Assembly: GCA_944322605.1 (NCBI GenBank)
Contig: CALUPD010000037.1
Location: 62,001-126,000 of the forward strand
Direction: 5' to 3'
DNA: 64,000 nt
Source of the DNA: an uncultured Bacteroidales bacterium
GTDB taxonomy: Bacteria > Bacteroidota > Bacteroidia > Bacteroidales > UBA932
Shown: piece by piece, positions 8,833 to 18,720 of the stretch
How positions within the stretch are numbered: position 1 is the stretch's first letter
Layout of the letters: every line of letters starts with the position of its first letter
The notes under the pieces: model-generated
Database searches by the model: none
The model's input: only the letters and a program-made list of their open reading frames with translations
What the model was told of the DNA's origin: nothing
Made by a program: the position numbers and the translations under genes

Positions 8833-11085
8833 TTAGAAAGTATCTTCCAATACCACCTCCTTCACCTTGCTGATTTTGCCGTCCTTATCGTACACGACTA
8901 CAAGCAGGGTGGCCTCGACTGAAGAATACAGGTTTTCAATAATCTGGGCAGACGTGTACTCCACAGTCCATCCCGCCATGCATTGGTCTATGAATTCCCC
9001 GTTGCTGAAATACGGGTTTTCCTGGCTTTTAACGCCTACGTAATACTTTGAAACATATTCATTAGGCACGGCTTTTATGGAAGTAGCGTAACTCCACCCG
9101 TCGAACTCGCATGAAATGATTTCTACCTGCACATCAGCTTCCGGATTGCCGTCATAATCATAGGCGGCCGTAGATTCATAGATTACGATTTCCTGCCCGC
9201 ATATTCCGTTCTCGTCTACAGGGACAAAACCGAAAATATATTCTTTCTCAGCAGTAAGGTTTTCAATCCTGAATTCGCCATCCTGACTTATGGAATTGTA
9301 ATTGTTCACTTTCAGGTTCTGGACGAACCATTCCTCGTCGAATCCCGGATACATGGATTCGTACTTGTACAACATCTTGACTGCATTTTCGCCAAGCTGT
9401 ATGTCGAATACGGCTTCATGCACATCCATGACGGAGACTTCCGCCGTTCCTTTCGCATCGCCTACATAGTCGAGAGGCTTGGTCGAAAAATTCAAGCATG
9501 TGATTTTCCCGAGCCTGCCTTCGCTGTCCTTAGGAATCGCGAACATGGTGTAATCGCTGCCGGGCTGCAAATATGCCTGCACCGTGTCTTTATTGAAGCT
9601 GCCGGACATAAGAGGCATCCCTGTTATAATTGAAGACCTGGCCAATGATTCCGCATCAGAAGAGCCTTCATAGTACGTGCCTGCCTGATAATTGACATAT
9701 ACGCTTTCCACATTCGGATCATCAACATCGATGCTGTAGGTTATCGCATCCATAGTAGTAATCTTTTCAGAGAGGCCGGCAGAGACTGCGCTTTCCCCGA
9801 ACACTAACTTCGGAAGATCTATGGCCTGCCATACGGCCGCATCCGTGTCCAAAGTGCCGTCAGGCAATACAGGAACGCCTCCGGCCATGTAAACTGTCTC
9901 AGGGTAAAGGAAGAATTCGGTCGTCCATGTCCTCAGCCTGCAAGACATTTCTTCTTCATATTTTACATACATCGGGACACTGAACCCGTCTGAAATGACA
10001 TCGTTCCAGTCCCAGCTTTCCGCAGAGGGGGTCAATACGGCAGACGAGCCTAAAACAAAGTAATATCCCGAATACTGTTCTTTGTCGAAAGTAACATCAA
10101 TATCGGCATCTGTGCTGGTGACATTACTGACCTTGATCTCGAAAGGCATCTGCACGTATTCTTTCGTGGCGAATCCTTCCGAGACGGTTTTTCCCGCATA
10201 TCCTTTTGAATTAATGCCATATAGATATAAAACATATTCCGCAGACGGTTCAAGCTGCGAGACTATGAAAGTCGCGGACGAACCGTTTTCGAACTGCCTT
10301 TCCGTGAAATTTCCCTTTTCCGGTTCAGGCTCTCCTTTCTTTACAGCGGCATAAGCATATTTTGACGCATTTTCAGAAACGATGGAGACATGGGCCTGAT
10401 TGTATTCCGTTTCAATCGAGGATATGGACACGACAGGTTCCGTTTCCGTCTTGAATGATTCGAACACCCTGCCCGACCTGCCTCCGGCCGCATTTACGGC
10501 TTCGGCGATTATAGTATAATTAGTGTTTTCCGAAAGCCCGTCCTTAGACAATTCCTGTTCCTGCCCGCCTTCCGCCTTTTCAGTCAATTCCGCCGCTTCG
10601 AGGTCCGAAGAACTTTCGGCAACGGTCCATTCCACTGAAACGGCATTCAAAGGGCTGATTACGAATTTTACCGAAGAAGATGTCTTTTCCGAAATCTCGA
10701 TCCTTACCGAAGGAGCGGCGGAAGTGACTGCCGTTTCTTCTGCCTTGACTCCGGCCTTGCCGTCAGCGTTTATTCCATACGCGCTGACCGTATATTCAGT
10801 ATTTTCCGAAAGCCCGTCCTCGGTTATGGAAAACGGAGACGATCCCTGCACCTGCACGGTCTGATAATCGCCGGATGCCGCATCGGAAGGGAATACCGCA
10901 TACGCCACGGAAACGGCGTTTTCAGCCGTTATTTCAAAAGAGATGCTTGACTCGGAGGTTCCTGTTATCTTCAAGGAGACGACAGCGTCCTTTGCCTCGT
11001 CCTGGGGCTTGCATGAAAATGCCGCCAATGCCATTGCGGCGATCATGCCTGCGCTGATAAGTTTTGCCAATAATTTTTTCATCAT
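8833..11085 (-). CDS. lipoprotein with tandem fibronectin-III-like repeats
   Basis: 750 residues with lipobox AFSC (Cys25). Three clear repeats of about 95 residues follow (roughly 35-125, 127-222 and 223-312). Each has a strand rich in Val/Ser (VAYAVFPSD, VEWTVAESS, YAYAAVKKG) and a final SENTEYTVSAYGINADGKAG, SENTNYTIIAEAVNAAGG or PSAEYVLYLYGINSKGYAG motif. Further, more divergent modules fill the C-terminus. First gene of the right-hand operon, with its own promoter at 11109-11139. The upstream TPR-AraC gene is on the same strand and may control it. The window's first 216 bases encode the tail of a paralogue. Likely adhesion or binding role, inferred only from architecture. Confidence 0.85.
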   Translation of the reverse strand: MMKKLLAKLISAGMIAAMALAAFSCKPQDEAKDAVVSLKITGTSESSISFEITAENAVSVAYAVFPSDAASGDYQTVQVQGSSPFSITEDGLSENTEYTVSAYGINADGKAGVKAEETAVTSAAPSVRIEISEKTSSSVKFVISPLNAVSVEWTVAESSSDLEAAELTEKAEGGQEQELSKDGLSENTNYTIIAEAVNAAGGRSGRVFESFKTETEPVVSISSIETEYNQAHVSIVSENASKYAYAAVKKGEPEPEKGNFTERQFENGSSATFIVSQLEPSAEYVLYLYGINSKGYAGKTVSEGFATKEYVQMPFEIKVSNVTSTDADIDVTFDKEQYSGYYFVLGSSAVLTPSAESWDWNDVISDGFSVPMYVKYEEEMSCRLRTWTTEFFLYPETVYMAGGVPVLPDGTLDTDAAVWQAIDLPKLVFGESAVSAGLSEKITTMDAITYSIDVDDPNVESVYVNYQAGTYYEGSSDAESLARSSIITGMPLMSGSFNKDTVQAYLQPGSDYTMFAIPKDSEGRLGKITCLNFSTKPLDYVGDAKGTAEVSVMDVHEAVFDIQLGENAVKMLYKYESMYPGFDEEWFVQNLKVNNYNSISQDGEFRIENLTAEKEYIFGFVPVDENGICGQEIVIYESTAAYDYDGNPEADVQVEIISCEFDGWSYATSIKAVPNEYVSKYYVGVKSQENPYFSNGEFIDQCMAGWTVEYTSAQIIENLYSSVEATLLVVVYDKDGKISKVKEVVLEDTF

Positions 11086-11108
11086 ACATGGGTTTTATGT
11101 TGTCGGAA

Positions 11109-11139
11109 CAAAATTACCCACTGACGAAATTTCCGGCAA
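11109..11139 (-). promoter_or_regulatory. promoter of the right-hand lipoprotein operon
   Basis: On the minus strand, TTG at 11139-11137, a 20-bp spacer and TAATTTTG at 11116-11109 fit the Bacteroidota -33/-7 consensus. The predicted start site is about 17 bp before the ATG at 11085. Confidence 0.6.
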
Positions 11140-11198
11140 TTTATAGTTTTCCTCTTGGATTTAATTTAACGAATCAGTAAAAATTGCTTCGGAAAGCA

Positions 11199-13103
11199 TT
11201 ATGAAAAGGATTTTATTTTTTCTTTTTCCTCATTCTGAATCTTGCGGATCTGTTCCCTGAACTTGGACGGAGGCACGCCCGTCTCTTTTTGGAAAGCCCT
11301 GTAGAATGCGGAAGCGGAATTATACCCTAGATCGGAATAAAGCATTTTCAACGGGGTGTCGTCTTCCGGGTCGGACAGTATCCTTGCGGCATCGTCTATC
11401 CTCAATGAATTTATATAATTGTAGAAAGAGGCCTTGGCGTATTTGTTTATAGCCCTGGAGACATAGACCCTGTTCGTTCCGAGTATGTCGCAGATTTTTT
11501 CAAGGGAAATGTCGCTTGCCCTGTAAAGCTTCTTATTAACCATGAGATCCTCTATCCGGTAAAACAGTTCCTTTTCTTTGGCTTCCCTTTCCTTTGACTG
11601 CCTGATTCCGTCATTCTCATTTGAGACAGGATGGCCCGGGACAGGATCTTCCGATTCCGCTGCGGCAGCCGGAAATCCATCATGCATGCCTGTTCCTTCC
11701 GCGACCTCCATGCCGCCGGCAGGAAATCCAGCATACGGCAAACCGTTGCCTGCCTCCGTATCCTGCCCGCAGGACAGTTCAGAATCGCCCGGGCGCGCCG
11801 ATATTTTTTTATACAGTTCGCGCCCGGCGGCATTCTCCATTCTCAGCTTGTCCCTGGCAATCATATAATCCCTGTAAGATGCCGACAGTTTCCTGTACAT
11901 CCTCGCTTTCTTTTTGTACAACACATACAGGCTTACGCACGTGATGCCTATTGCCGCAGCCGCCATAACCGCCATGGCCAGCTGCGAATCCTTTTCTTTA
12001 AGGCTGCTGTCATAGACCTGCCTTTCATATTTCATGAGAAGCCGGTTGAATTCCCTTTCATTATGCTGCGAAAGCACGCTGTCCTGCACTATGTGGTATT
12101 TTTTGTAATAGTCCAAAGCCAACTCCTTGTTTCCAAGCCCGTCCTGCGCACGGGAAAGCCCGAGCAGCAATTTGACACGGCCTTCCATGTTCTTGCGGCC
12201 GTAAGACATGTCAAGCCCTTTTTCAAAGACGGCAGCCGCTTTGCCATAGTCGCCTTTGTCGCACAGAAGATTTCCGTAGGAATGGCACAGGCCTATGTAT
12301 GAAGCGGCATCAGTGCTTTCCACGTACTCCATAGCCTGTTCATAACAGGCCAGTGCGGAATCCGCATGCCCGAATCCCCTGTAAATGTCGCCCTTTATAT
12401 TAAGTGTCGGGGACATAAGCGCGGCATTTCCGCTTTTACGGACGAGTTCCAAGGATTCGTCGATATATTTCATTGAACGGGAATAATCGTTCTTCAGGTA
12501 GCACATCGTGGCAAGGGTTGCGGCCGAGAATCCTTTCAGGTAATCATTCCCCATCTCTGAAGCCATGCGGTAAGCTGATTCAGCATATGGCATACCGAGA
12601 GTATCGCTCCTTAGCGTGTACAGGTTGACTATGTTGGAAAGGAATATGCACTGGTTGTACTTGTCTCCCGCTTTTTCGGCATAATCGAGAGCGGATTTGA
12701 AATGTTCCAACGCCTTCGGATAATCCACGCTTGCATAGGAAGCATATATGCCTGCCACATTATGGTACATGATATGCCATTTGCCTGGAAGCCGCCTGTC
12801 TTCTTCGTACTTTTCCAAAAGATCCATGTAATGCTTTACAGAATCAAGATTGTCCTGCATAAGCCACGACTGCGCTATTACGACCAGAGCATATGCTTCC
12901 AGCATTTCGTTGCGCGGATATTCCGACATTTTAGCACGCGCTCCGGCCATTACGCTGTCGTATTTGCCTTCGCGGAACAGTTCCGCCCATATCTCGAAAT
13001 TCGCAAGGGCATTGCCGGGATCTTTTTGTAGCATCGATTCCGCTTCTTCATAAGACCGGGGAGCATGCATTCCGGACCTGCCGCATCCGGCAAGCAGAAT
13101 CAA
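11199..13103 (-). CDS. membrane-bound TPR / AraC-type transcription regulator
   Basis: 634 residues from a TTG at 13103. Residues about 15-360 are tetratricopeptide repeats (YPKALEHFKSALDYAEKAGDKY, ADSALACYEQAMEYVE, YGKAAAVFEKGLDMSYG, ELALDYYKKYHI). A single transmembrane helix is at about 380-402, followed by a basic stretch (YKKKARMYRK) and a long Ala/Gly/Pro linker. The C-terminus (about 530-622) is an AraC/XylS helix-turn-helix domain ending SASAFYRAFQKETGVPPSKFREQ. Such one-component regulators sense on the periplasmic side and bind DNA inside. The TTG start leaves only MILLAGC before the lipobox. The frame continues upstream to 13184 through a hydrophobic, signal-like stretch without ATG, GTG or TTG, so the true start is unresolved. 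Likely regulator of the adjacent lipoprotein operon. Confidence 0.85.
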   Translation of the reverse strand: MILLAGCGRSGMHAPRSYEEAESMLQKDPGNALANFEIWAELFREGKYDSVMAGARAKMSEYPRNEMLEAYALVVIAQSWLMQDNLDSVKHYMDLLEKYEEDRRLPGKWHIMYHNVAGIYASYASVDYPKALEHFKSALDYAEKAGDKYNQCIFLSNIVNLYTLRSDTLGMPYAESAYRMASEMGNDYLKGFSAATLATMCYLKNDYSRSMKYIDESLELVRKSGNAALMSPTLNIKGDIYRGFGHADSALACYEQAMEYVESTDAASYIGLCHSYGNLLCDKGDYGKAAAVFEKGLDMSYGRKNMEGRVKLLLGLSRAQDGLGNKELALDYYKKYHIVQDSVLSQHNEREFNRLLMKYERQVYDSSLKEKDSQLAMAVMAAAAIGITCVSLYVLYKKKARMYRKLSASYRDYMIARDKLRMENAAGRELYKKISARPGDSELSCGQDTEAGNGLPYAGFPAGGMEVAEGTGMHDGFPAAAAESEDPVPGHPVSNENDGIRQSKEREAKEKELFYRIEDLMVNKKLYRASDISLEKICDILGTNRVYVSRAINKYAKASFYNYINSLRIDDAARILSDPEDDTPLKMLYSDLGYNSASAFYRAFQKETGVPPSKFREQIRKIQNEEKEKIKSFS

Positions 13104-13278
13104 AACGACGATTATGGAGGCTCGAAAACCAATACAAATTTCACGTATAATATATTGTCCCGTCAGAAGGATTATAGCGGTTTCCTACGGACCGATTTTA
13201 ATTCCAAAGGTAATCGTTTTCGCACAAAAGAAAGAAGCATGCTGTCATTTTTCAAATCGGCGGATGCAGGCAAGAAGT

Positions 13279-13309
13279 TTTGAAAAATCGGACAATCTGC
13301 GTAATTTTG
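13279..13309 (+). promoter_or_regulatory. promoter of cysS
   Basis: TTTG at 13279-13282, a 19-bp spacer and TAATTTTG at 13302-13309 match the Bacteroidota consensus exactly. This predicts a leader of about 100 nt before the cysS ATG; I see no recognisable riboswitch in it. Confidence 0.7.
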
Positions 13310-13414
13310 TAGATAAAGCGGCCTTGCACGCAGTATCCGGAAAATCCGGCGATTTTCAGCAGAAGCCATGCATTTTCTCGCGGGAGGCATGCGCGGCCGG
13401 CAAAACCATTTTTT

Positions 13415-14884
13415 ATGAGAGACATTTACATTTACAACACCCTATCAAGGAAAAAGGAACTTTTCGAACCGGTAAGCAAAGGCATGGCAGGGATATACGT
13501 GTGCGGCCCGACGGTTTACGGCGACGCCCATCTGGGACATGCAAGGCCGGCCATAACTTACGACGTGCTTGTCAGGCTTTTAAGGGAAGAAGGATACAAA
13601 GTAAGGTATGTAAGGAACATTACCGACGTGGGGCATCTTGAAAACGATGCCGACAGCGGGGAAGACAAGATAGAGAAGAAGGCAAGGCTTGAACAGCTCG
13701 AACCGATGGAGATAGCCCAATATTACACGATACGTTACCATAGGGCCATGGACAAGCTCAACACCGTGCCTCCGAGCATCGAGCCGAGGGCTTCCGGACA
13801 TATAATCGAACAAATCTCTCTCGTGCAGAAAATCCTCGACAGCGGATACGCGTACATCAGCAACGGTTCGGTCTATTTCGATGTCCGGAAATACAATACC
13901 GACCACAAATACGGCGTTCTTTCCGGCAGGGTAATCGACGATATGATTTCCAACACAAGGACATTGGACGGACAGGACGACAAGCATTTCCCTCTCGACT
14001 TCGCCTTATGGAAAAAGGCCTCTCCCGAACATATAATGAGATGGCCTTCGCCATGGAGCGACGGATTCCCGGGCTGGCATCTCGAATGCTCCGCCATGAG
14101 CGAAAAATACCTCGGCAGGGAGTTCGACATACACGGAGGAGGAATGGACCTGATGTTCCCTCATCACGAATGCGAACTGGCCCAGAACACTGCATCGAGA
14201 GGATGCGGCGGCGTAAAATACTGGATGCATAACAACATGATTACCATCAACGGGCAGAAGATGGGCAAATCCTATGGCAATTTCATAACCCTTGAGGAGC
14301 TGTTCACAGGAAACCACAAACTGCTTGCCCAGGCATACAGCCCGATGACAATCCGCTTTTTCATCCTCCAGGCTCATTACAGAAGTACCCTCGATTTCAG
14401 CAATGAAGCCTTGGCCGCAGCTGAAAAGGGACTTAAAAGGCTTATGCAGGCCTGCCGGGACGTGATGAAACTGACAGCCGATGAAGGAGCGCCGTCTATC
14501 GCGGAAATCGCGGAAAACAGGGAAAAGATATTCTCCGCTCTATGCGATGACTTGAACACTCCTGTGGCGATAGCCCATCTGTACGAACTCGTAAGGCTCG
14601 TGAACCAGATAAAGGACAAGACGTCGAAGATAAACGCGGAAGACCTCGGCCTCCTTAGGGATTCGTTCAAGGACATAGTAATGGATATTCTCGGACTGGA
14701 AGACGAGCAGGCTGAAAGCGAGAATGCCGGAATGTTCGACAAGGTTATCGAAATGGTCCTCGAAGTACGCAGGCAGGCCAAGAAAAACAAGGACTACGCG
14801 ACGAGCGATAAAATAAGGGACAGGCTCTCCGAAGCCGGAATAACGATCAAGGATACCAAGGAAGGCACGGAATGGAGCATCTGA
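13415..14884 (+). CDS. cysS: cysteinyl-tRNA synthetase
   Basis: 489 residues, the usual length. Class I synthetase that charges tRNA-Cys in the cytoplasm. Zinc and active-site signature [16 protein letters not shown] (Cys30; HIGH-type HLGH at 39-42); WHLECSAM and [15 protein letters not shown] supply the other zinc ligands; the KMSKS loop is KMGKS at 282-286. A C-terminal helical DALR-like domain follows. The ATG comes directly after an AT-rich stretch, and no earlier in-frame start fits. Monocistronic, with its own promoter 100 bp upstream. Confidence 0.98.
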   Translation: MRDIYIYNTLSRKKELFEPVSKGMAGIYVCGPTVYGDAHLGHARPAITYDVLVRLLREEGYKVRYVRNITDVGHLENDADSGEDKIEKKARLEQLEPMEIAQYYTIRYHRAMDKLNTVPPSIEPRASGHIIEQISLVQKILDSGYAYISNGSVYFDVRKYNTDHKYGVLSGRVIDDMISNTRTLDGQDDKHFPLDFALWKKASPEHIMRWPSPWSDGFPGWHLECSAMSEKYLGREFDIHGGGMDLMFPHHECELAQNTASRGCGGVKYWMHNNMITINGQKMGKSYGNFITLEELFTGNHKLLAQAYSPMTIRFFILQAHYRSTLDFSNEALAAAEKGLKRLMQACRDVMKLTADEGAPSIAEIAENREKIFSALCDDLNTPVAIAHLYELVRLVNQIKDKTSKINAEDLGLLRDSFKDIVMDILGLEDEQAESENAGMFDKVIEMVLEVRRQAKKNKDYATSDKIRDRLSEAGITIKDTKEGTEWSI

Positions 14885-15176
14885 GCCGTCGCTACTGAGG
14901 CTCTCATTGCCGGAAACAAGTGCGGACAGTTGAATCCAAAGCAGCATAGCCTCCAGTGCCCCAGTCATGGGAGAAGCCCGGACACAACACTGTAGCCACG
15001 CCGTCATTCCCTAAGATGCGTGTCCCGTCATGGGAGCAGCCCGCACCTGAGGGTACCAGATAAAGTTACCGGCCAGAAGATTTCCGGCCTGCATATCATA
15101 TTAACAAAGGATTATCGGCATATGGCTTGCGGCATCGCATGGCATTATGAATAATCCTATTAATTATTAGTGCAAA
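14885..15176. other. non-coding spacer with a short direct repeat
   Basis: About 290 bases without a credible gene. The 14-mer GTCATGGGAGAAGC (14964-14977) recurs as GTCATGGGAGCAGC (15027-15040), each followed by CCG. The last 80 bases are AT-rich and lead into the bcp start. Nothing else recognised. Confidence 0.4.
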
Positions 15177-15626
15177 ATGATTGAAAAAGGAATGAAGGCC
15201 CCTGATTTTTCAGGGACAGACCAGAACGGCAAAAACATATCTCTCGGCGACTTCGCAGGCAAGAAATTAGTGCTGTATTTTTATCCCAAGGACAATACCC
15301 CGGGATGCACCGCCGAAGCTTGCGACCTGAGGGACAATTACGAAAGGATGCTGGCATCCGGGTATTCAGTGGTAGGCGTGAGCAAGGATTCGCAGGCCTC
15401 CCACCTGAAATTCATAGAAAAGCATTCGCTTCCGTTCCCTCTCATCTCGGACACCGACTGCAAGATACAGCAGGATTACGGCGTATGGGGCGAAAAGAAA
15501 TTCATGGGGAAAACCCATATGGGAACTATCCGGACGACATTCATCATAGACGAGAACGGCATCGTCGCCGATGTCATAAGAAAGGTAGACACCAAGAACC
15601 ACTCAAGGCAGATACTCGGCGAATGA
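15177..15626 (+). CDS. bcp: thioredoxin-dependent thiol peroxidase (Bcp/PrxQ)
   Basis: 149 residues. Peroxiredoxin of the atypical 2-Cys Bcp/PrxQ type that reduces hydroperoxides using thioredoxin in the cytoplasm. The peroxidatic Cys44 lies in FYPKDNTPGCTAEACDLRD, and the resolving Cys49 is five residues later, as in E. coli Bcp. Other family features are the GVSKDS turn and the IRTTFIIDENG strand. Full length. Single gene followed by a hairpin terminator at 15690. Confidence 0.96.
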   Translation: MIEKGMKAPDFSGTDQNGKNISLGDFAGKKLVLYFYPKDNTPGCTAEACDLRDNYERMLASGYSVVGVSKDSQASHLKFIEKHSLPFPLISDTDCKIQQDYGVWGEKKFMGKTHMGTIRTTFIIDENGIVADVIRKVDTKNHSRQILGE

Positions 15627-15689
15627 GAGCATTGCCGAACACCTCTCCAGGAGCTTCGGTTTCATAATCCTCTTTATGTAAATGCATAG

Positions 15690-15722
15690 AAACTACGGGA
15701 CTTAAAGAAAGTTCCGTAGTTT
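15690..15722 (+). terminator. hairpin terminator after bcp
   Basis: 14-bp arms AAACTACGGGACTT and AAGTTCCGTAGTTT with a 5-nt loop and one G-U pair. T-rich sequence (catttaacaattttt) follows. Confidence 0.7.
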
Positions 15723-15840
15723 CATTTAACAATTTTTATAGAGACCGCATTCGCCTTGGCTAAGCCCGTGCAATCACCGCCAAAAGGCAGTCTTTAGAGA
15801 GTTAGTCCTATGCGGCTGCCTGGAAATGCGTTATAAACAG

Positions 15841-15875
15841 AAAACCTCGCTGCGACATTTGCAGCGAGGTTTTTA
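15841..15875 (-). terminator. bidirectional terminator at the end of ppiD
   Basis: Perfect 11-bp arms AACCTCGCTGC and GCAGCGAGGTT around a 7-nt loop (15843-15871), with T-runs on both strands. It ends the leftward mfd-ppiD cluster 34 bp after the ppiD stop. Confidence 0.8.
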
Positions 15876-15908
15876 TCACTGAAGCCCTGCGGCCCCTTAT
15901 GTTGCCGG

Positions 15909-18017
15909 TTAAAAGAACTTGGCTCTTGTGTCCTTTATGCCGGCCTGGTCGGTCCACACTGAAGGGAGCATCCTCATCTGGTACTGCGCCGACTGCATAT
16001 TGCGCCTTTGGGCGTCATCTTCCGTATAGAATGCGCCTGTTTCGCGGTCTGTCACATTGAACATGTAAACGCCTACATTTCCTACAACAGGGCCTTCTAT
16101 CTTGTTCAGCTCAGCGCCTGCTACTGCGCCGATGAATGCCGGATCGAAAGAACGTGAAGAGAAAGCTCCGAATGAAACGGCATCTTCATGGCTCACGGTC
16201 GTACCGAGTTTTTCAGCAATCTGCTCCATTGTCGAAAGGCCTTCCGTTTCGGCTTTCATCTGAGCCGCGATCTTTTCGCCTTTCTTCCTGTTCATCAAAG
16301 TCATTCTTATCTGGCCCTGTACTTCTTCAATCGGAGTATATCCTTCTTCCTTTATTGAAGTAAGCGCAGCCACGAAGAAATATTTGTTGTCCACGGTTAT
16401 TATCTGCGAAACATCGCCGACTTTTGCCTCGTATGCCCATCTGCTCAGTTCCCTTGCATTGTCATACGTCGCTACGGTCTTGGCCCCGTCGATTATTCCG
16501 TTCGCATTATATACACTGAGGTTTTCTTCTTTCGCTATGTTATTGAAATTCTCAATCTTTCCTTCGGACCTTGTAGCAAGATCGTTTGCCTGGGAATAAT
16601 ATTCCTGGAACGTAGCCCTGCTTGCGATTACATCCTTGACAAGGACTGCAAGCTGGACTTTTCTCACAGGCTTGGTCTTTTCAGTCACCATGACAACGTG
16701 CGTGCCGTAGTCGGTCCTTACTTTCATGTATTTGTCAGCCGGAGCGTAAAGAAGCTGTTCGAATCCCGGAAGCATGTATGTCTGCGTAAGCCATCCCAAT
16801 TCGCCGAAATTGCCGTTGTTCCTGCTGCCCCTGTCTGCCGAAAGCTGTTCGGCCAAAGCCTGGAAATTGCCTTTTCCGGAATTCAGCACGTTGATTATGC
16901 TGTCGGCACGCGTGTCGAGAGCGGCCTGGTCATATCCTTGAAGCAGTATATGCTTTACATAAATCGAATCCGACATCATCTTGACATCGCTGATCCTTGC
17001 AGCCTTGTAAGATTCACCGCTTTCGAACACCGGAAGAACGTCTTTCATGCCTGCCGAGAATGCGAATTCTTCGAGTTCCGGAGAAACCTGCTCAAGTTCT
17101 CCTTTTGCATAGTAATGAGGATCGAGAGGTTCGTCTGAATTCCTGGCAAGATAGTTCTTCAGATTGGAAGCTGTCGTGAATCCTTCGTAAACCTTGTCTA
17201 TATCCGCTTTGGCAAGTTCGTAATCTTTTTCAGAAGGAACGACTTCATAGACTACGTACTCGATATCACGCGAAGCATTTCTCTTGTATTGCTTCTTGTG
17301 AACGTCGTAATAATTCTTTACTTCTTCCGTAGAAATGGTTATGGTCGTATCCGCGCCGAATCCTATAGGCTTCATTATGAAATCCACCGAAGATGTTATG
17401 TTGTTATTGTCTATTTCGCGCGCAAGTTCCACAGGGTTCATTACCGTGCTCTTCAACAAGAGGGACGAGTATTTGTTGAACATCTGCTCGGTGTATATCG
17501 CGTTTTCGAGATACCCCCAGTATGCGGCCACGCTGCCTGACTGGTCCAGATTTATTTCCCTTACGAGGTCTGCCACGAGAGTCCTGTCGAAATTACCTTC
17601 CGGGTCATGGAATATCCTTTCCCTCATAAGCACTGGAGAAATTTCCCTCCCCTGGGTAAGGTCGTACATCTCTTCTTCCCCTACGCCTATGCCGGCATTC
17701 TTAATTGTCGGCAATACTACGTATTCGCTTACGAAATCCTGCCATGCGCTTTCGTTTATGTATTCCTGGACCTGATCGTCCGAAGAAGCTCCGCCGGAAG
17801 TTATCTGGTAAATCTGGGTATAGTAATCGATTTTCTTCTGATAATCCTGATAGGAAATAGACTTCCCGTTCATTTCACCCACATCGTATTTAGATGAAAA
17901 CATCGAGACCGCCGTCTCCAATGTTGCCGGATCGATTATAAACGACAACAACGCCAAACCGATAAGTACCGTAATGAAGGCACCCATTTTAACTCGGATT
18001 TTCTCCAAAACTGCCAT
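15909..18017 (-). CDS. ppiD: periplasmic peptidyl-prolyl isomerase, SurA/PpiD family
   Basis: 702 residues. One N-terminal transmembrane helix (about 13-31, after MAVLEKIRVKMG) anchors the protein in the inner membrane. A SurA-N-like chaperone domain follows, then a parvulin rotamase domain at about 353-455 (VKHILLQGYD, GNFGELGWLTQTYMLPGFEQLL, THVVMVTEKTKP). The C-terminal half continues with a second chaperone-like segment (YFFVAALTSIKEEGY, TPIEEVQGQIRMTLM). The family assists folding of outer-membrane proteins leaving the Sec translocon. It lies 64 bp downstream of lptC, in the usual Bacteroidales order but without the CBS-domain gene often found between them. Confidence 0.92.
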   Translation of the reverse strand: MAVLEKIRVKMGAFITVLIGLALLSFIIDPATLETAVSMFSSKYDVGEMNGKSISYQDYQKKIDYYTQIYQITSGGASSDDQVQEYINESAWQDFVSEYVVLPTIKNAGIGVGEEEMYDLTQGREISPVLMRERIFHDPEGNFDRTLVADLVREINLDQSGSVAAYWGYLENAIYTEQMFNKYSSLLLKSTVMNPVELAREIDNNNITSSVDFIMKPIGFGADTTITISTEEVKNYYDVHKKQYKRNASRDIEYVVYEVVPSEKDYELAKADIDKVYEGFTTASNLKNYLARNSDEPLDPHYYAKGELEQVSPELEEFAFSAGMKDVLPVFESGESYKAARISDVKMMSDSIYVKHILLQGYDQAALDTRADSIINVLNSGKGNFQALAEQLSADRGSRNNGNFGELGWLTQTYMLPGFEQLLYAPADKYMKVRTDYGTHVVMVTEKTKPVRKVQLAVLVKDVIASRATFQEYYSQANDLATRSEGKIENFNNIAKEENLSVYNANGIIDGAKTVATYDNARELSRWAYEAKVGDVSQIITVDNKYFFVAALTSIKEEGYTPIEEVQGQIRMTLMNRKKGEKIAAQMKAETEGLSTMEQIAEKLGTTVSHEDAVSFGAFSSRSFDPAFIGAVAGAELNKIEGPVVGNVGVYMFNVTDRETGAFYTEDDAQRRNMQSAQYQMRMLPSVWTDQAGIKDTRAKFF

Positions 18018-18081
18018 TTCTATATAGTTTTTAATTATTAATCAGTGTTATAAGGCTGCGAAGTTAATAAAATTTTCCTTA

Positions 18082-18720
18082 CTATTTTAATATAGGTCCG
18101 ACAAAATTAACGGTATCCACATATTTGCGGCCGGTAGAATCGTTTTCCACGTAAGTATAGCTGTCGAACGGCTTGAGGACGGTAACATCCCTTACCATTT
18201 CGTCAGATACCATCCCGTAGCCCTGCATATACCCTTGCGGAGAAGACATGCGGACGAAGCAATGCGTGAATATCTCCTTTTTGTTCCTGTCCCAGTAAAG
18301 AGTATCGGTCTTAAGGACCTGTCCTTCGATATAATTGGTTATTACGACATTCCCGTAAGCCTCCCATTTTTCCTCCTTTTCTACGGTAGTATGCCTTGCC
18401 TTGTCGGAAAGAAGCCGGGTTTCGAGCAGGCCGTCTTCCGTATAGCCCAGTACCTCGAAACCGTCCGGGAATATCTCGTAGGGAGATTCAGCGTTTTCGT
18501 ACCGTTCCATTTTCGGGGCAAGCATCCTGTAGGAAAGCTCCCCGTTATTGGACTGCAATGCGGATATGTCATACACGACCTGGGTGGGGACCGCCGAAAG
18601 ATCGATCTTTCCCGTAGTCTGTATGTCATCCTTGCACGATACAATAGCAGTAGCGGCCGTTAACACAGCCGCTACCATGGACATTTTTTTAATATATGTA
18701 AAAGGGTGTATTTTATTCAT
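18082..18720 (-). CDS. lptC: LPS export protein LptC
   Basis: 212 residues. A lipoprotein-like N-terminus (AIVSC, Cys29) follows an N-terminal hydrophobic segment. The body carries the LptC/OstA-type beta-jellyroll phrases LLETRLLSDKARHTTVEKEEKWEAYGNVVITNYIEGQVLKTDTLYWDR, common to Bacteroidota LptC. It bridges the inner-membrane LptBFG transporter to periplasmic LptA in lipopolysaccharide export. The start overlaps the stop of the upstream TPR gene by 8 bp (18713-18720), indicating translational coupling. Confidence 0.9.
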   Translation of the reverse strand: MNKIHPFTYIKKMSMVAAVLTAATAIVSCKDDIQTTGKIDLSAVPTQVVYDISALQSNNGELSYRMLAPKMERYENAESPYEIFPDGFEVLGYTEDGLLETRLLSDKARHTTVEKEEKWEAYGNVVITNYIEGQVLKTDTLYWDRNKKEIFTHCFVRMSSPQGYMQGYGMVSDEMVRDVTVLKPFDSYTYVENDSTGRKYVDTVNFVGPILK

